64,000 bases of DNA from JAAEPI01 sp964352625 (GCA_964352625.1 CAYGSD010000012.1:1-64000), one strand, 5' to 3'; shown: positions 52,815 through 62,219, counted from the stretch's first letter. Notes: generated from the letters alone by a model not told the origin. A program made the numbers and translations.

Positions 52815-54464
52815 ATGCAAGATTCTATCTTAACGCTGATTCCTCTGCTCGCCCCGGTATTGTTGCTTTGCTATTCGCTGCTTGCAATCAGTGGCAAGGG
52901 CAAAGTAGCACGGGCTGAATCTTTCGGATTGGTTGGAATAGTTATTTCAGGCATCAGTGCATGGGTGGTGCTGGAATTTGGCACGCTTCAATCCCCGCTG
53001 TTGGGTTGGGCCGGACTTGGCTTGGCAATTAGGCTTGACGCTCTTAGCATCACCATGCTCTCCATGATTTCTCTGCTCGGGTTTGCCATTCTGAAATTTA
53101 GCGCGAATTACCTGGATGGAGATGCCCGAAAAGGAGTCTTCTTTAGTAGGCTGGCTTGCACCATTGCGTCCGTAGAGTTGCTGGTCCTTTCAGGAAACCT
53201 GCTGCAGATTCTGATTTTCTGGATCATCACCAGCGTTTGCCTGCACTACTTGCTTGTGTTCTACCGAAGCAGGCCGCAGGCCATAGCTGCAGCCCGCAAA
53301 AAGTTCATGGTGGCGCGTATCGGAGATCTCAGTCTGATCGGCGCAATCACCCTCATCTACCAGTCGATAGGGACGGGAGACATAGACCAGCTGTTCATCG
53401 CAGTGCAAAATACCAAAGCTTTGGATAGCTACATGTTGTGGGCTTCCATCCTGCTGGTGATCGCTGCAGTACTTAAGTCGGCACAGTTTCCTACCCATGG
53501 CTGGCTGATTGAAGTGGTGGAAACACCCACCCCGGTATCGGCCCTGCTCCATGCCGGCCTATTGAATGCCGGCCCTTTCCTCATGGTCAGGTTTAGCCAC
53601 CTGATGGCCGAGTCTGTCTCCGGATCGCTGATGCTCATCGTCATCGGTGGATTTACAGCCCTCTTTGCTTCTGTGGTCTACCTCACACAGCCTTCTGTGA
53701 AAGTAGCCTTGGGATATTCAAGCGTGGCTCACATGGGATTCTCGCTGCTCATTTGCGGTTTTGGCGTGTACTCTGCCGCAATCCTGCATGTGGTGGCGCA
53801 CTCCTTCTACAAGGCACACTCCTTTCTGTCCTCTGGCAGTGCGGTGGATGTGGTTCGTGCCCGAAAAATTAAATTGACGATGAAAACTCCGAGTTTCATC
53901 CGCATCCTTGTTAGTGTATCGACAGTCCTCGCGATTTACATCCTTTTCTGCTACCTATGGGGCATAGAACCCAGCAAGGATTTTAGCCTTATGATGACTG
54001 GAGCGGTGATTGTAATGGGACTTAGCCAGATGATGGTGACAGCATGGAGCACTCAGGGCAGCCGATGGAGCTTCCTGCTCTCCGGCACAATGGCTTTCGT
54101 GGTTGCACTCTCTTTTTTCACGCTGGAATCCGGTGCACGCGCCCTATTGACCTCCCAACTTCCTCAGTATCAGGTGCCGGATGTGGCCATAAAACTGGCA
54201 TCTGTGATCGTAATAGTAAGCTATATGATTATAGTGTTGATACAGGTGACAGCTCAGGGCAAGAAACAATCTACCCTCGGATACAAATTGGGAGTTCACC
54301 TACGAAACGGACTATACGTCAATGTAATTTTTGACCGGATGATTGGCTCCCTGAAGAATGAAAAATTCAAATGGGCCAACCTGACCGTACAAGAAGAGCT
54401 AGACGGAAAGCGGGACATGGAACAGACACTGATCCGAAAACCGGAAGTAGTCCTTAACAATTAA
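52815..54464 (+). CDS. dabB: DabB: NuoL-like inorganic carbon transporter membrane subunit
   Basis: A 549-residue proton-conducting membrane subunit homologous to NuoL/MrpA. KSAQFPTHGWLIEVVETPTPVSALLHAG and VALGYSSVAHMGFSLL are the channel signatures. Unlike nuoL (20805-22691) it is about 80 residues shorter and lies directly before DabA. DabAB couples cation movement to CO2 hydration and bicarbonate accumulation in the cytoplasm; that function is known from DAB/DUF2309 systems of chemolithoautotrophs and MpsAB of staphylococci. Base composition is GC-richer than flanking genes. Confidence 0.9.
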   Translation: MQDSILTLIPLLAPVLLLCYSLLAISGKGKVARAESFGLVGIVISGISAWVVLEFGTLQSPLLGWAGLGLAIRLDALSITMLSMISLLGFAILKFSANYLDGDARKGVFFSRLACTIASVELLVLSGNLLQILIFWIITSVCLHYLLVFYRSRPQAIAAARKKFMVARIGDLSLIGAITLIYQSIGTGDIDQLFIAVQNTKALDSYMLWASILLVIAAVLKSAQFPTHGWLIEVVETPTPVSALLHAGLLNAGPFLMVRFSHLMAESVSGSLMLIVIGGFTALFASVVYLTQPSVKVALGYSSVAHMGFSLLICGFGVYSAAILHVVAHSFYKAHSFLSSGSAVDVVRARKIKLTMKTPSFIRILVSVSTVLAIYILFCYLWGIEPSKDFSLMMTGAVIVMGLSQMMVTAWSTQGSRWSFLLSGTMAFVVALSFFTLESGARALLTSQLPQYQVPDVAIKLASVIVIVSYMIIVLIQVTAQGKKQSTLGYKLGVHLRNGLYVNVIFDRMIGSLKNEKFKWANLTVQEELDGKRDMEQTLIRKPEVVLNN

Positions 54465-54470
54465 TTGAAA

Positions 54471-56927
54471 ATGATTTTATCTCAGAAATATACAGATCAA
54501 TCCAAGGTAGAAGAGGTGCTGAAAAGTGCTTCGGCCAAAATTGCCCCGCTGTGGTCATTGGAAAATTGCGTGGCTGTGAACCCCTTCCTGGGGATGTCGG
54601 ACATGAAGTTTGAAGATGCGATGAACTTCCTGCACAAGACGGGAGAGGTGCAGGCTGCACTTCCGGTGGAATTTTATCTAAAGGCACTGGAAACAGGACA
54701 GCTTACCGAAGCGGACGTTGAGCAGGCACTTGATGGAAATGAGCTGGAGGTCACTGAAGGGGCAGAAGCATTCATTCGAAACCTGTTTACTAACCAGAAA
54801 TCACCCACAGACCTGCGCATCAGAACACTGGTGGATGTAGCCAGCGGCATCAATGGTAAGGAGTGGCGCAGATTCATGATCGACCGAATTTCACTCTGGG
54901 CATCTGCCTACTTTGACCATCAGCAGGCAAGCTGGAAAACCACTCAGAAAGCTACCTCCATCTTTTCAGCATGGAAGCAGGAGGCAGAGATCGATTACAG
55001 CACGGAGGCGATGGGACTGAAAGGATTTAGAAAACTTGTGAAATCCCTACCGAATGATCACCTTGCCGCCACTTCGCTGGCCTTGGATGCCTTGCAAATC
55101 CCAGAAGAAATGCTGGATCATTACCTCAATGCCCTACTCATGAAAATGAACGGATGGGCCGGCTTTGCTGCACGGATAGATTGGGATGCTAGATTAGAAG
55201 GCAGAGACAGCCAGGCAGTTCAGGAGTTTTTGGCCATCCTGCTGACCTGGGAAATGTGCTTCGGTAAACTGCTGAGCTATCCACACCTCGCAATATCATG
55301 GAACCAAGCGAAACAAGAATCGGTAGCAAGTGTACGAATGTCTCATGTGAGCGAACAGCTTGCAAGACAACTAATCCTGCAAAATGCCTTCGATATCGCA
55401 CTTCAAAGAAACCTGATTCAACGAATCAACAGCCAGTCGTTAGAGGTGCAGGCCAGAGAGAAGGCGAAAGCACAGGCGGTATTTTGCATCGATGTGCGCT
55501 CAGAGGTATTCCGAAGAAACCTAGAAGCAACTGATGCAGGTATTGAGACATTTGGCTTTGCCGGTTTCTTTGGGTTTCCGGTCAAATATGTGCCACTGGG
55601 ACATGATGAAGGAGCGAATCAATGCCCCGTCCTACTTACGACCTCCCACACGGTAGGTGAGCAGCTGGCTGATAAAAAGCTAGAGAACAAGGCCCTCGCC
55701 CGTCGAACGTTCCGTGAGCACCTGTTCAAATTTTGGAAATCGTTCAGGTCGGGAGCCATTAGCTGTTTCGGATTTGTGAGCCCGTTGGGGATCTACTTCC
55801 TGCCAAAACTCTTTACAGACCTCTTTGGATTTACCAGGCCTGTCACTCATCCTGATCGCTTTGGATTGAACGCGCAGGAATCGTCTGAAAAAGGGGTATC
55901 ACTTGATCCCCACGATGGAATTGGAGGAATCCCGAAGGAGGATCGTGTGAAAATGGCTCACTCTGCTCTGACCGCTATGGGGCTAACGTCAGGTTTTGCG
56001 CCGATTGTGATGATCACCGGGCACGGAGCATCTACAGTCAACAACCCACATGCTACGGGGCTGGACTGTGGAGCCTGTGGAGGACACTCCGGAGAGGCCA
56101 ATGCCAAAGTAGCGGCCGCCGTGCTGAATGATGCCGAGGTTCGAAGGGAATTAAGCACACTCGGCATCAATATCCCGGAAAACACCGCGTTTGTGGCGGC
56201 TCTGCATGACACCACCACGGATGAGGTCAGACTTTTTAACACTCCAAAAGAGTTGGAAAACACTTCGGAGTTTTCTGAGCTGAAGGAAGCTCTCCAGACG
56301 GCCGGAGCGCTTTCCCGAAAAGAGCGTGCAGGCCGAATGGGCATTGACGGAACGGAGCTGGACAAGCTTATGATGGGACGCAGCAAAGACATGTCGCAGG
56401 TGAGACCTGAATGGGGACTGGCAGGTTGCTCATCGTTCATCGTAGCTCCACGCGAGCGTACCTCCAGGTTGAATTTTGGAGGGAAGGCCTTCATGCACAG
56501 CTACAACTGGAAGAAGGATCAGGAGTTTAAGGTGCTAGAGGTCATCATGACTGCTCCGATGGTGGTCACCTCCTGGATCAATCTGCAGTATTACGCTTCC
56601 ACGGTGGACAACAAAAAGCTTGGTGCTGGGAATAAGACCCTTCACAACATTGTGGGAGGCCTGGGTGTGCTGGAAGGCTTTGCCGGAGACCTGCGGGTAG
56701 GTCTGCCATGGCAGTCGGTGCATGACGGGGAGCGATACCAGCACGAACCCAACCGATTGAATGTGATCATCGAAGCACCAGTGGATGAAATGAGCAAAAT
56801 CCTGCAAAAGCATGATTCTATTCGACAGCTATGCGATAATCAGTGGATTTACCTCTTTGCGATCAACGAGCAAGGCAAGGTTGCCTACAAGTACATCGGT
56901 GATCTAGAGTGGGAACTGGTCGGGTGA
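54471..56927 (+). CDS. dabA: DabA: DUF2309 inorganic carbon transporter catalytic subunit
   Basis: About 818 residues from ATG 54471, six bases after the dabB stop (a TTG at 54465 is less likely). DabA is a beta-carbonic-anhydrase-like vectorial hydratase. The expected zinc and catalytic residues are present: C339 and D341 in FCIDVRSE, H518 in GHGAST and C533 in LDCGACGGH, with the 15-residue H-to-C spacing of characterised DabA. It lacks a large membrane region and sits on DabB. A terminator at 56997 follows. No carboxysome or RuBisCO genes are nearby, so the bicarbonate probably feeds ordinary carboxylases. Confidence 0.93.
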   Translation: MILSQKYTDQSKVEEVLKSASAKIAPLWSLENCVAVNPFLGMSDMKFEDAMNFLHKTGEVQAALPVEFYLKALETGQLTEADVEQALDGNELEVTEGAEAFIRNLFTNQKSPTDLRIRTLVDVASGINGKEWRRFMIDRISLWASAYFDHQQASWKTTQKATSIFSAWKQEAEIDYSTEAMGLKGFRKLVKSLPNDHLAATSLALDALQIPEEMLDHYLNALLMKMNGWAGFAARIDWDARLEGRDSQAVQEFLAILLTWEMCFGKLLSYPHLAISWNQAKQESVASVRMSHVSEQLARQLILQNAFDIALQRNLIQRINSQSLEVQAREKAKAQAVFCIDVRSEVFRRNLEATDAGIETFGFAGFFGFPVKYVPLGHDEGANQCPVLLTTSHTVGEQLADKKLENKALARRTFREHLFKFWKSFRSGAISCFGFVSPLGIYFLPKLFTDLFGFTRPVTHPDRFGLNAQESSEKGVSLDPHDGIGGIPKEDRVKMAHSALTAMGLTSGFAPIVMITGHGASTVNNPHATGLDCGACGGHSGEANAKVAAAVLNDAEVRRELSTLGINIPENTAFVAALHDTTTDEVRLFNTPKELENTSEFSELKEALQTAGALSRKERAGRMGIDGTELDKLMMGRSKDMSQVRPEWGLAGCSSFIVAPRERTSRLNFGGKAFMHSYNWKKDQEFKVLEVIMTAPMVVTSWINLQYYASTVDNKKLGAGNKTLHNIVGGLGVLEGFAGDLRVGLPWQSVHDGERYQHEPNRLNVIIEAPVDEMSKILQKHDSIRQLCDNQWIYLFAINEQGKVAYKYIGDLEWELVG

Positions 56928-56996
56928 CAATGGTCATTCCTGATTGGGAGTAATACTCATTCATCATAGGTCTAGCCTTTCGAATCACATAAAACC

Positions 56997-57030
56997 ACCA
57001 AAGGCTGCCTCTTAAGAAGCAGCCTTTGGT
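56997..57030. terminator. Bidirectional terminator between dabA and tsf
   Basis: ACCAAAGGCTGC (56997-57008) and GCAGCCTTTGGT (57019-57030) form a perfect 12-bp stem with a 10-nt loop between convergent genes. Confidence 0.85.
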
Positions 57031-57053
57031 TCAATTTACGGAACTGTTCAAAT

Positions 57054-57884
57054 TTAACCTATAGATACCCTTTTGAATTCGGACACAGTCAGTCCTTTGC
57101 TTACGCTATCAAGGTACTGAGCAATAGAAACCGAATTGTCCTTCACAAATTTTTGGCTTAGAAGCGTATTCTCAGCGAAGAATTTGCTCAACTTTCCTAA
57201 TGCAATTTTTTCGATGATGTTTTCTGGCTTTCCTTCTTGGCGAGCCTGTTCTTTCCCGATTTCAATTTCTTTCTCAATCACTGTTGGGTCAACGCCATCC
57301 TTATCTACCGCTACAGGATTCATCGCTGCGATTTGCATAGCGACATCCTTTCCTGCTTCTACCACGTCAGCTCCATTTACATTTTTCAATGTCACCAACA
57401 CACCCAGCTTTTGGTTTGAGTGAGTGTAGGGAACAACTGTCTCTCCTGAAACCATTTCTAATGCCGTGATCTCAAGCTTCTCGCCGATCTTACCCGTCAT
57501 TTCAATAATCTTGTCAGCAATAGACAAACCACCTATAGACAGTTGTTTGAGGGCATCAATGCTCTCTGGCTTATTAGCAAAGGCAGCATCAGTAATAGCA
57601 TTTCCAAGAGCAACAAACTCGTCGTTCTTAGCTACGAAATCAGTTTCGCATGTGAATGCTACAATTATCCCTTCAGTATTGTCACCATTCGTTTTTGAGA
57701 AAACGACCCCTTCTGAAGTTTCTCTGTCTGCTCTGGAAGCAGATACTTTTTGTCCTTTTTTTCGAAGCAACTCAACTGCCTTCTCGAAATCCCCCTCAGC
57801 CTCAGTTAATGCTTTTTTACAATCCATCATTCCCGCACCAGTCATTTGGCGGAGTTTGTTTACGTCTTGTGCTGTGATAGCCAT
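57054..57884 (-). CDS. tsf: Translation elongation factor Ts
   Basis: A 276-residue EF-Tu guanine-nucleotide exchange factor. DVNKLRQMTGAGMMDCKKALTEAEGDFEKAVELLRKKG is the N-terminal UBA-like module and TCETDFVAKNDEF the EF-Tu contact. Length is typical. Last gene of the rplM-rpsI-rpsB-tsf operon. Confidence 0.97.
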   Translation of the reverse strand: MAITAQDVNKLRQMTGAGMMDCKKALTEAEGDFEKAVELLRKKGQKVSASRADRETSEGVVFSKTNGDNTEGIIVAFTCETDFVAKNDEFVALGNAITDAAFANKPESIDALKQLSIGGLSIADKIIEMTGKIGEKLEITALEMVSGETVVPYTHSNQKLGVLVTLKNVNGADVVEAGKDVAMQIAAMNPVAVDKDGVDPTVIEKEIEIGKEQARQEGKPENIIEKIALGKLSKFFAENTLLSQKFVKDNSVSIAQYLDSVSKGLTVSEFKRVSIG

Positions 57885-57915
57885 CTTTATTTGTTGTTAT
57901 GAAGTTTAGAAACAA

Positions 57916-57945
57916 AAATTGATCCCGACAGGTCGGGATCAATTT
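57916..57945 (-). promoter_or_regulatory. Perfect 14-bp hairpin between rpsB and tsf
   Basis: AAATTGATCCCGAC and GTCGGGATCAATTT enclose a 2-base gap. In the mRNA direction it has flanking U-rich DNA (AAATT/AATTT), so it could be a partial terminator or processing site that sets the S2:EF-Ts ratio. Confidence 0.65.
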
Positions 57946-57971
57946 CAGAATTCAAAATGTTATTTTCCTTA

Positions 57972-58730
57972 TTATTCGGCAGGAGCTTCCTCCTTTTTAG
58001 CTGTCTCTTCTTCTTTTCGAGACTGCTCTTCCTTATCTACTTTTCGCTCAGACAATCCTTCCTCCATTACAGCCGACATGTACTTCACGATCAAGTCGAC
58101 AGACTTGAATGAATCATCGTTTGCAGGAATTGGATAGTCAGCTTGATTAGGATCAGAGTTTGTATCAACCATCGCGAAAACCGGAATGTTCAATTTCTGA
58201 GCTTCAGCCACTGCGATGTGCTCTCTCTTCACGTCAACCACGAAAAGGGCTGCAGGTAACCTGTTCAGCTCAGTAATACCTCCAAGGATTCTCTCCAACT
58301 TAGCTCGCTCACGAGTGATCATCAATCTCTCTCTCTTCGCAAGGTTGGTGTAAGACTCGTCTTTCATCATTTTGTCGATGGTAGACATCTTCTTCAATGA
58401 CTTGCGAATGGTAGCGAAGTTGGTAAGCATACCGCCTAACCATCTTTCGGTCACGAATGGCATGTTCAATCTTTTTGCTTCTCCTTCCACAATCTCCTTG
58501 GCTTGCTTCTTAGTCGCAACGAACATTACTTTTCGTCCTGAACGAACGATAGCCTTCATTGCAGCAGCGGCATCATCCAAAGATTTCAGCGTCTTGTGAA
58601 GATCAATGATGTGGATTCCATTCTTTTCCATGAAAATGAATGGTGCCATTTGAGGATTCCACTTTCTGGTTAAGTGTCCAAAGTGAACACCAGCATCCAA
58701 TAAGTCTTTATGCTCTAATTTCTTCATCAA
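57972..58730 (-). CDS. rpsB: 30S ribosomal protein S2
   Basis: A 252-residue S2. LLDAGVHFGHLTRKWNPQM at the N-terminus, FVTERWLGGMLTNF and PVFAMVDTNSDPNQADYPIPANDDS are conserved. A lysine/glutamate-rich tail (KVDKEEQSRKEEETAKKEEA) extends beyond the core, as in many Bacteroidota S2 proteins. It starts two bases after the S9 stop. Confidence 0.97.
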   Translation of the reverse strand: MMKKLEHKDLLDAGVHFGHLTRKWNPQMAPFIFMEKNGIHIIDLHKTLKSLDDAAAAMKAIVRSGRKVMFVATKKQAKEIVEGEAKRLNMPFVTERWLGGMLTNFATIRKSLKKMSTIDKMMKDESYTNLAKRERLMITRERAKLERILGGITELNRLPAALFVVDVKREHIAVAEAQKLNIPVFAMVDTNSDPNQADYPIPANDDSFKSVDLIVKYMSAVMEEGLSERKVDKEEQSRKEEETAKKEEAPAE

Positions 58731-58732
58731 TC

Positions 58733-59119
58733 TTATCGTTTACTGAATTGGAATTTTCTTCTCGCTTTTCTTCTACCTGGCTTCTTTCTTTCCACCATCC
58801 TAGGATCACGAGTCATGAATCCTTCTGATTTCAAAGCAGGTTTGTTTTCTGGATCAACTTCCACAAGTGCTCTGGAGATGGCCAATCGGACGGCTTCTGC
58901 CTGCCCAGTAAGTCCACCGCCAACGACGTTGATGCTGATATCAAAATTTCCGTCTTGCTCGACTTTTACAAGTGGTTGCTTAACGATGGTCTGAAGGATC
59001 TCGGAAGGGAAGTAGTTCGCTAATTCGCGGCTATTCACTTCAATCTTGCCCTTACCTGATTGCATATTTATTCTCGCAACCGAGGTTTTTCGTCGACCGA
59101 TAGTACTGATTGTATCCAT
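58733..59119 (-). CDS. rpsI: 30S ribosomal protein S9
   Basis: A 128-residue S9. GRRKTSVARINMQSGKGKIEVN and the C-terminal DPRMVERKKPGRRKARRKFQFSKR, which reaches the decoding centre, are intact. Co-transcribed with rplM upstream and rpsB downstream. Confidence 0.97.
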   Translation of the reverse strand: MDTISTIGRRKTSVARINMQSGKGKIEVNSRELANYFPSEILQTIVKQPLVKVEQDGNFDISINVVGGGLTGQAEAVRLAISRALVEVDPENKPALKSEGFMTRDPRMVERKKPGRRKARRKFQFSKR

Positions 59120-59125
59120 TCAGTT

Positions 59126-59572
59126 TTAAAGTTTAACTTCTTTAGGTTTTTGGGCCTCATGTGGATGCTCTGCACCTTCGTACACATATAGGCTCTTAAA
59201 TAATTCACGACCAAGACGATTCTTTGGTAACATTCCTCGAACTGCCTTTTCTACCAAAATTGTTGATGACTTCTTAGCCACCACTTCTTTTGGAGTTTCT
59301 TGTCTCTGACCACCTGGATATCCAGTGTGTCTCAGATAGACTTTGTCAGTCCACTTTTGACCAGTCAATCTCACTTTGTCAGTGTTAATAACGATAACGT
59401 TATCACCACAGTCCATGTGCGGAGTGTAACCTGGTTTGTGCTTGCCTCGGATCATTTTAGCCACTTCACTGGCCATTCTTCCAAGTACCTTAGAGTCAGC
59501 ATTTACTACGATCCAGCCCTTCTCAGAAGTAGCTTTATTAAGTGATGCCGTTTTGTAACTTAAAGTATCCAA
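59126..59572 (-). CDS. rplM: 50S ribosomal protein L13
   Basis: A 148-residue L13 from a TTG start at 59572 (the protein begins DTLSYKTASLNKAT after the initiator, as in Bacteroidota L13). The core includes LGRMASEVAKMIRGKHKPGYTPHMDCGD and GMLPKNRLGRELFKSLYVYEG. A longer frame from 59626 is excluded because it would start inside the -7 element of the promoter at 59624-59654. Confidence 0.94.
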   Translation of the reverse strand: MDTLSYKTASLNKATSEKGWIVVNADSKVLGRMASEVAKMIRGKHKPGYTPHMDCGDNVIVINTDKVRLTGQKWTDKVYLRHTGYPGGQRQETPKEVVAKKSSTILVEKAVRGMLPKNRLGRELFKSLYVYEGAEHPHEAQKPKEVKL

Positions 59573-59623
59573 TTTCTTTTCGTGTTTTCCTACAATCTTC
59601 AGGTACCCCCTGAAAAAGGGACA

Positions 59624-59654
59624 CAAAAATAGAAGTATTTATTTGTAAAAGCAA
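59624..59654 (-). promoter_or_regulatory. Bacteroidota-type promoter for rplM operon
   Basis: On the minus strand TTG (59652-59654) is followed by 20 nt and TATTTTTG (59624-59631), matching the -33/-7 consensus TTG...TAnnTTTG. It implies a 5' leader of about 45 nt before the TTG start codon, including a small CCCTTTTTCAGGGG hairpin. Confidence 0.7.
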
Positions 59655-59669
59655 TACAGCAGCTAATAA

Positions 59670-60401
59670 CTAGCTGAATTTTCGAAGTTGTTTTACCAAA
59701 ACCTCGAAATCTTTAGGGTAAGGCGCCTCAATTTCCACAGTTTCACCCGTTTGGGGGTGATCGAAAGTGATCGAAAAGGCGTGCAAAGCTAGTCTTCGAA
59801 TCATTGGATTCTCGTCTTCGTGCTTCTTTTGATTGAAATTCTTTTTGAGTTCTGATAAATAGGCTGAATTTCCACCATACAAAGGGTCATGAACAATTGA
59901 TGCGCCATGATAAGCCAGGTGGACACGGATTTGATGCATCCGGCCTGTAACAGGGAAGCATTTCAATAATGTGTGTTTTTTGAAGACCTCTAAGGTCTGA
60001 ACCAAAGTCAATGACTGCTTACCCGCACGATCCACACGGGTTTTGCTGCCGCTCGAGAAGAGTGGCTCGCCTGCCTCAAAATTTTGAAATGATTGAATTC
60101 CATTGACCACTGCGTGATAGACCTTTTTGATTTGCCTAGCTTCCAACTTGCCAGCAAAGTATTTGTACGCATCGTCCGTTTTCGCCACAACCAGTACCCC
60201 AGAAGTTTCTTTATCTAAGCGATGACAAGGCGTGGCAGCTGGGTATTTTTCCCTAACGATCTTAAGTACATTGATTGGGCTTGCTCTATCTTCTAGCGTG
60301 GCAAGACCGTGTGGTTTGTTCATTACCGCATATTGATCGTCTTCATATACGCATATATCTTCCCATCGAGTATTCAGCAAAGACTTAGTCATCATCATCA
60401 T
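59670..60401 (-). CDS. RluA-family pseudouridine synthase
   Basis: A 243-residue RNA pseudouridine synthase. HRLDKETSGVLVVAKT contains the catalytic aspartate; VTGRMHQIRVHLAYHGASIVHDPLYGG is the C-terminal signature. No S4 domain is present at the N-terminus, so it is the short RluA/RluC-like form; target base unknown. Four consecutive ATGs overlap a (GAT)n repeat inside the end of the PhoR-like gene, so the exact start is uncertain. Confidence 0.92.
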   Translation of the reverse strand: MMMMTKSLLNTRWEDICVYEDDQYAVMNKPHGLATLEDRASPINVLKIVREKYPAATPCHRLDKETSGVLVVAKTDDAYKYFAGKLEARQIKKVYHAVVNGIQSFQNFEAGEPLFSSGSKTRVDRAGKQSLTLVQTLEVFKKHTLLKCFPVTGRMHQIRVHLAYHGASIVHDPLYGGNSAYLSELKKNFNQKKHEDENPMIRRLALHAFSITFDHPQTGETVEIEAPYPKDFEVLVKQLRKFS

Positions 60402-61440
60402 CCGGCAAAGCTAGCGGACTTCCTTTGATCAATTGAAAGCTAAATATGGATCCTTCGTTGACCACACTTTCTACTCGCACTTGCGAGCCATGGCCCTCCA
60501 TGATGTGCTTGACGATGGCAAGCCCGAGACCGGTTCCTCCCCTTTCCTTAGAGCGGCTTTTGTCTACACGGTAGAAGCGCTCAAAAATTCTGCTCAAATC
60601 TTCCTTGGGTATGCCGTATCCTTGATCCTTTATCGTGCACAGCACATTTGTTTCTGACTCTTTAAATGAAATCACGATCTCCTTATTCTTCTTAGAGTAT
60701 TTGATGGCGTTCGAGATCAAATTGGCCAAAACTTGATAAATACGCTGATAGTCCGCATGCACAAAGATTTTTTTCGAAGGATCATTTGTGAGTATGATTT
60801 CAGACTTCTTTTTTTCGGCCTTTCCCTCCATTTGCTCAATGACCTGATTAGCCAAGGGTATAATATCAAAGCTCTCAAAATGCATGGTCACCTCTCCTGT
60901 TTCCATCTGAGAGATAGTGAGCAGGTCTTGAACTAGGATGTCTAGCCCATCCAAACTTCGTGCGGCCTTCTTTAGGAATTTATCGCGAACTGTTTTGTCC
61001 TTGACCGCCCCGTCAAGAAGTGTATGCACAAATCCCTGCGCTGCAAAGAGGGGTGTTTTTAGCTCATGAGAAATGTCCGCGATGAATTCTCTGCGGAAAT
61101 GCTCAAGCTGCTTCAGCCGCTCTATTTCCTCTTCCTTGCTTGAAACATAGGAGCTAATCTCTCGATTGATTTTCTTGAGAGGGTTGACCGATCGGCTCGA
61201 TGCAGAAAGGGTAAAATCCTTATCCTGCATTTTCTCAAGCATCTCATAAATGGTATTTATATGTCGAAAGAAAAGCGTGTCAAGAAGAATTCTAATAAGA
61301 ATGTAGCTCGACGAAAAACTAAGTAAAAGTGCAATTATGAGGGCGGTGCTGGTGATGGATGGAACCATCCACAAAAACGCAGTAGTGATGGAAGCAATGA
61401 GTAATCCCGTGACAAAAGCAATCGAACGAGAGCTGATCAT
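60385..61440 (-). CDS. PhoR-like sensor histidine kinase
   Basis: A 351-residue membrane kinase with two N-terminal membrane helices (about 8-26 and 32-54), a short linker, and the kinase core: phosphohistidine H125 in ADISHELKTP, N box NLISNAIKY, DQGYGIPKEDLSRIFERFYRVDKSRS and TGLGLAIVKHIMEGHGSQV. No PAS domain. It overlaps the response regulator by 4 bp and ends in a run of five aspartates encoded by a GAT repeat that also carries the next gene's start. Confidence 0.93.
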   Translation of the reverse strand: MISSRSIAFVTGLLIASITTAFLWMVPSITSTALIIALLLSFSSSYILIRILLDTLFFRHINTIYEMLEKMQDKDFTLSASSRSVNPLKKINREISSYVSSKEEEIERLKQLEHFRREFIADISHELKTPLFAAQGFVHTLLDGAVKDKTVRDKFLKKAARSLDGLDILVQDLLTISQMETGEVTMHFESFDIIPLANQVIEQMEGKAEKKKSEIILTNDPSKKIFVHADYQRIYQVLANLISNAIKYSKKNKEIVISFKESETNVLCTIKDQGYGIPKEDLSRIFERFYRVDKSRSKERGGTGLGLAIVKHIMEGHGSQVRVESVVNEGSIFSFQLIKGSPLALPDDDDD

Positions 61441-62126
61441 GAACCAGAATCGAATTTGTATCCAACTCCCTTCACTGTTTGAATAAAGCCATCCCCTATT
61501 TTTTCACGTACCTTTCTAACATGAACATCGACCGTGCGAGCAAGCACATATACATCTGAGCCCCAGATGTTTTGGAGCAATTCATCACGACCATACACTT
61601 TACCAGGATTCCTCACCAAAAAGTAGAGTAGCTCAAATTCCTTTTTTGGTAGATTAATTTTTTCGCCATTCAAAGTGACCGTATAGCTCGATTTATCCAC
61701 TATCAACTCGCCGGTATCTATCGTTTCAGATTCCTTCTTGGCTTTCGATTCTCTTCTGAACAATGCATTGATTCGGCTGATCAGCGCTCTGGGCTTAATC
61801 GGTTTGGTGATATAATCATCTGCCCCCATATCAAAGGCGGCTACTTCTGAATACTCCTCTGAGCGCGCAGTGAGAAATATCACAAATGCTCCAGCCAAAT
61901 CGGGGGTGTCTCTAATCTGCCGGCATGTTTCCACACCGTCCATTTTGGGCATCATAATGTCCAACAAGATGAGGTCAGGGATGAATTCTTTGGCAATCTC
62001 AATGGCTCTTACCCCGTCAGAAGCCGTCTTTACATCAAATCCTTCCTTGGACAAATTGTACTTCAGCAATTCCTGAATGTCCGCTTCATCGTCTACGACT
62101 AGGATCTTCTGAGATTTTTTCGACAT
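61437..62126 (-). CDS. PhoB/OmpR-family response regulator
   Basis: A 229-residue two-domain regulator. The receiver has the acidic pair D12-D13, phosphoacceptor D56 (LLDIMMP) and K106-type lysine in DDYITKPIKPRAL; the winged-helix DNA-binding domain ends ...VHVRKVREKIGDGFIQTVKGVGYKFD. Partner of the adjacent PhoR-like kinase. Phosphate specificity is typical of the family but not shown, as no pst genes are nearby. Confidence 0.94.
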   Translation of the reverse strand: MSKKSQKILVVDDEADIQELLKYNLSKEGFDVKTASDGVRAIEIAKEFIPDLILLDIMMPKMDGVETCRQIRDTPDLAGAFVIFLTARSEEYSEVAAFDMGADDYITKPIKPRALISRINALFRRESKAKKESETIDTGELIVDKSSYTVTLNGEKINLPKKEFELLYFLVRNPGKVYGRDELLQNIWGSDVYVLARTVDVHVRKVREKIGDGFIQTVKGVGYKFDSGS

Positions 62127-62219
62127 TAGTTAAGAGGGTTGAATCAGGGTTCGATATTATTCAAAATTAACTCAGAAATCAATTGGGGTGCCAAATGGTA
62201 ACAATAAATTAAACTGGAG

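Noticed and set aside
59573..59626. Longer N-terminus for L13
   Set aside because: It would begin within the promoter -7 element and is unlike known L13 N-termini.
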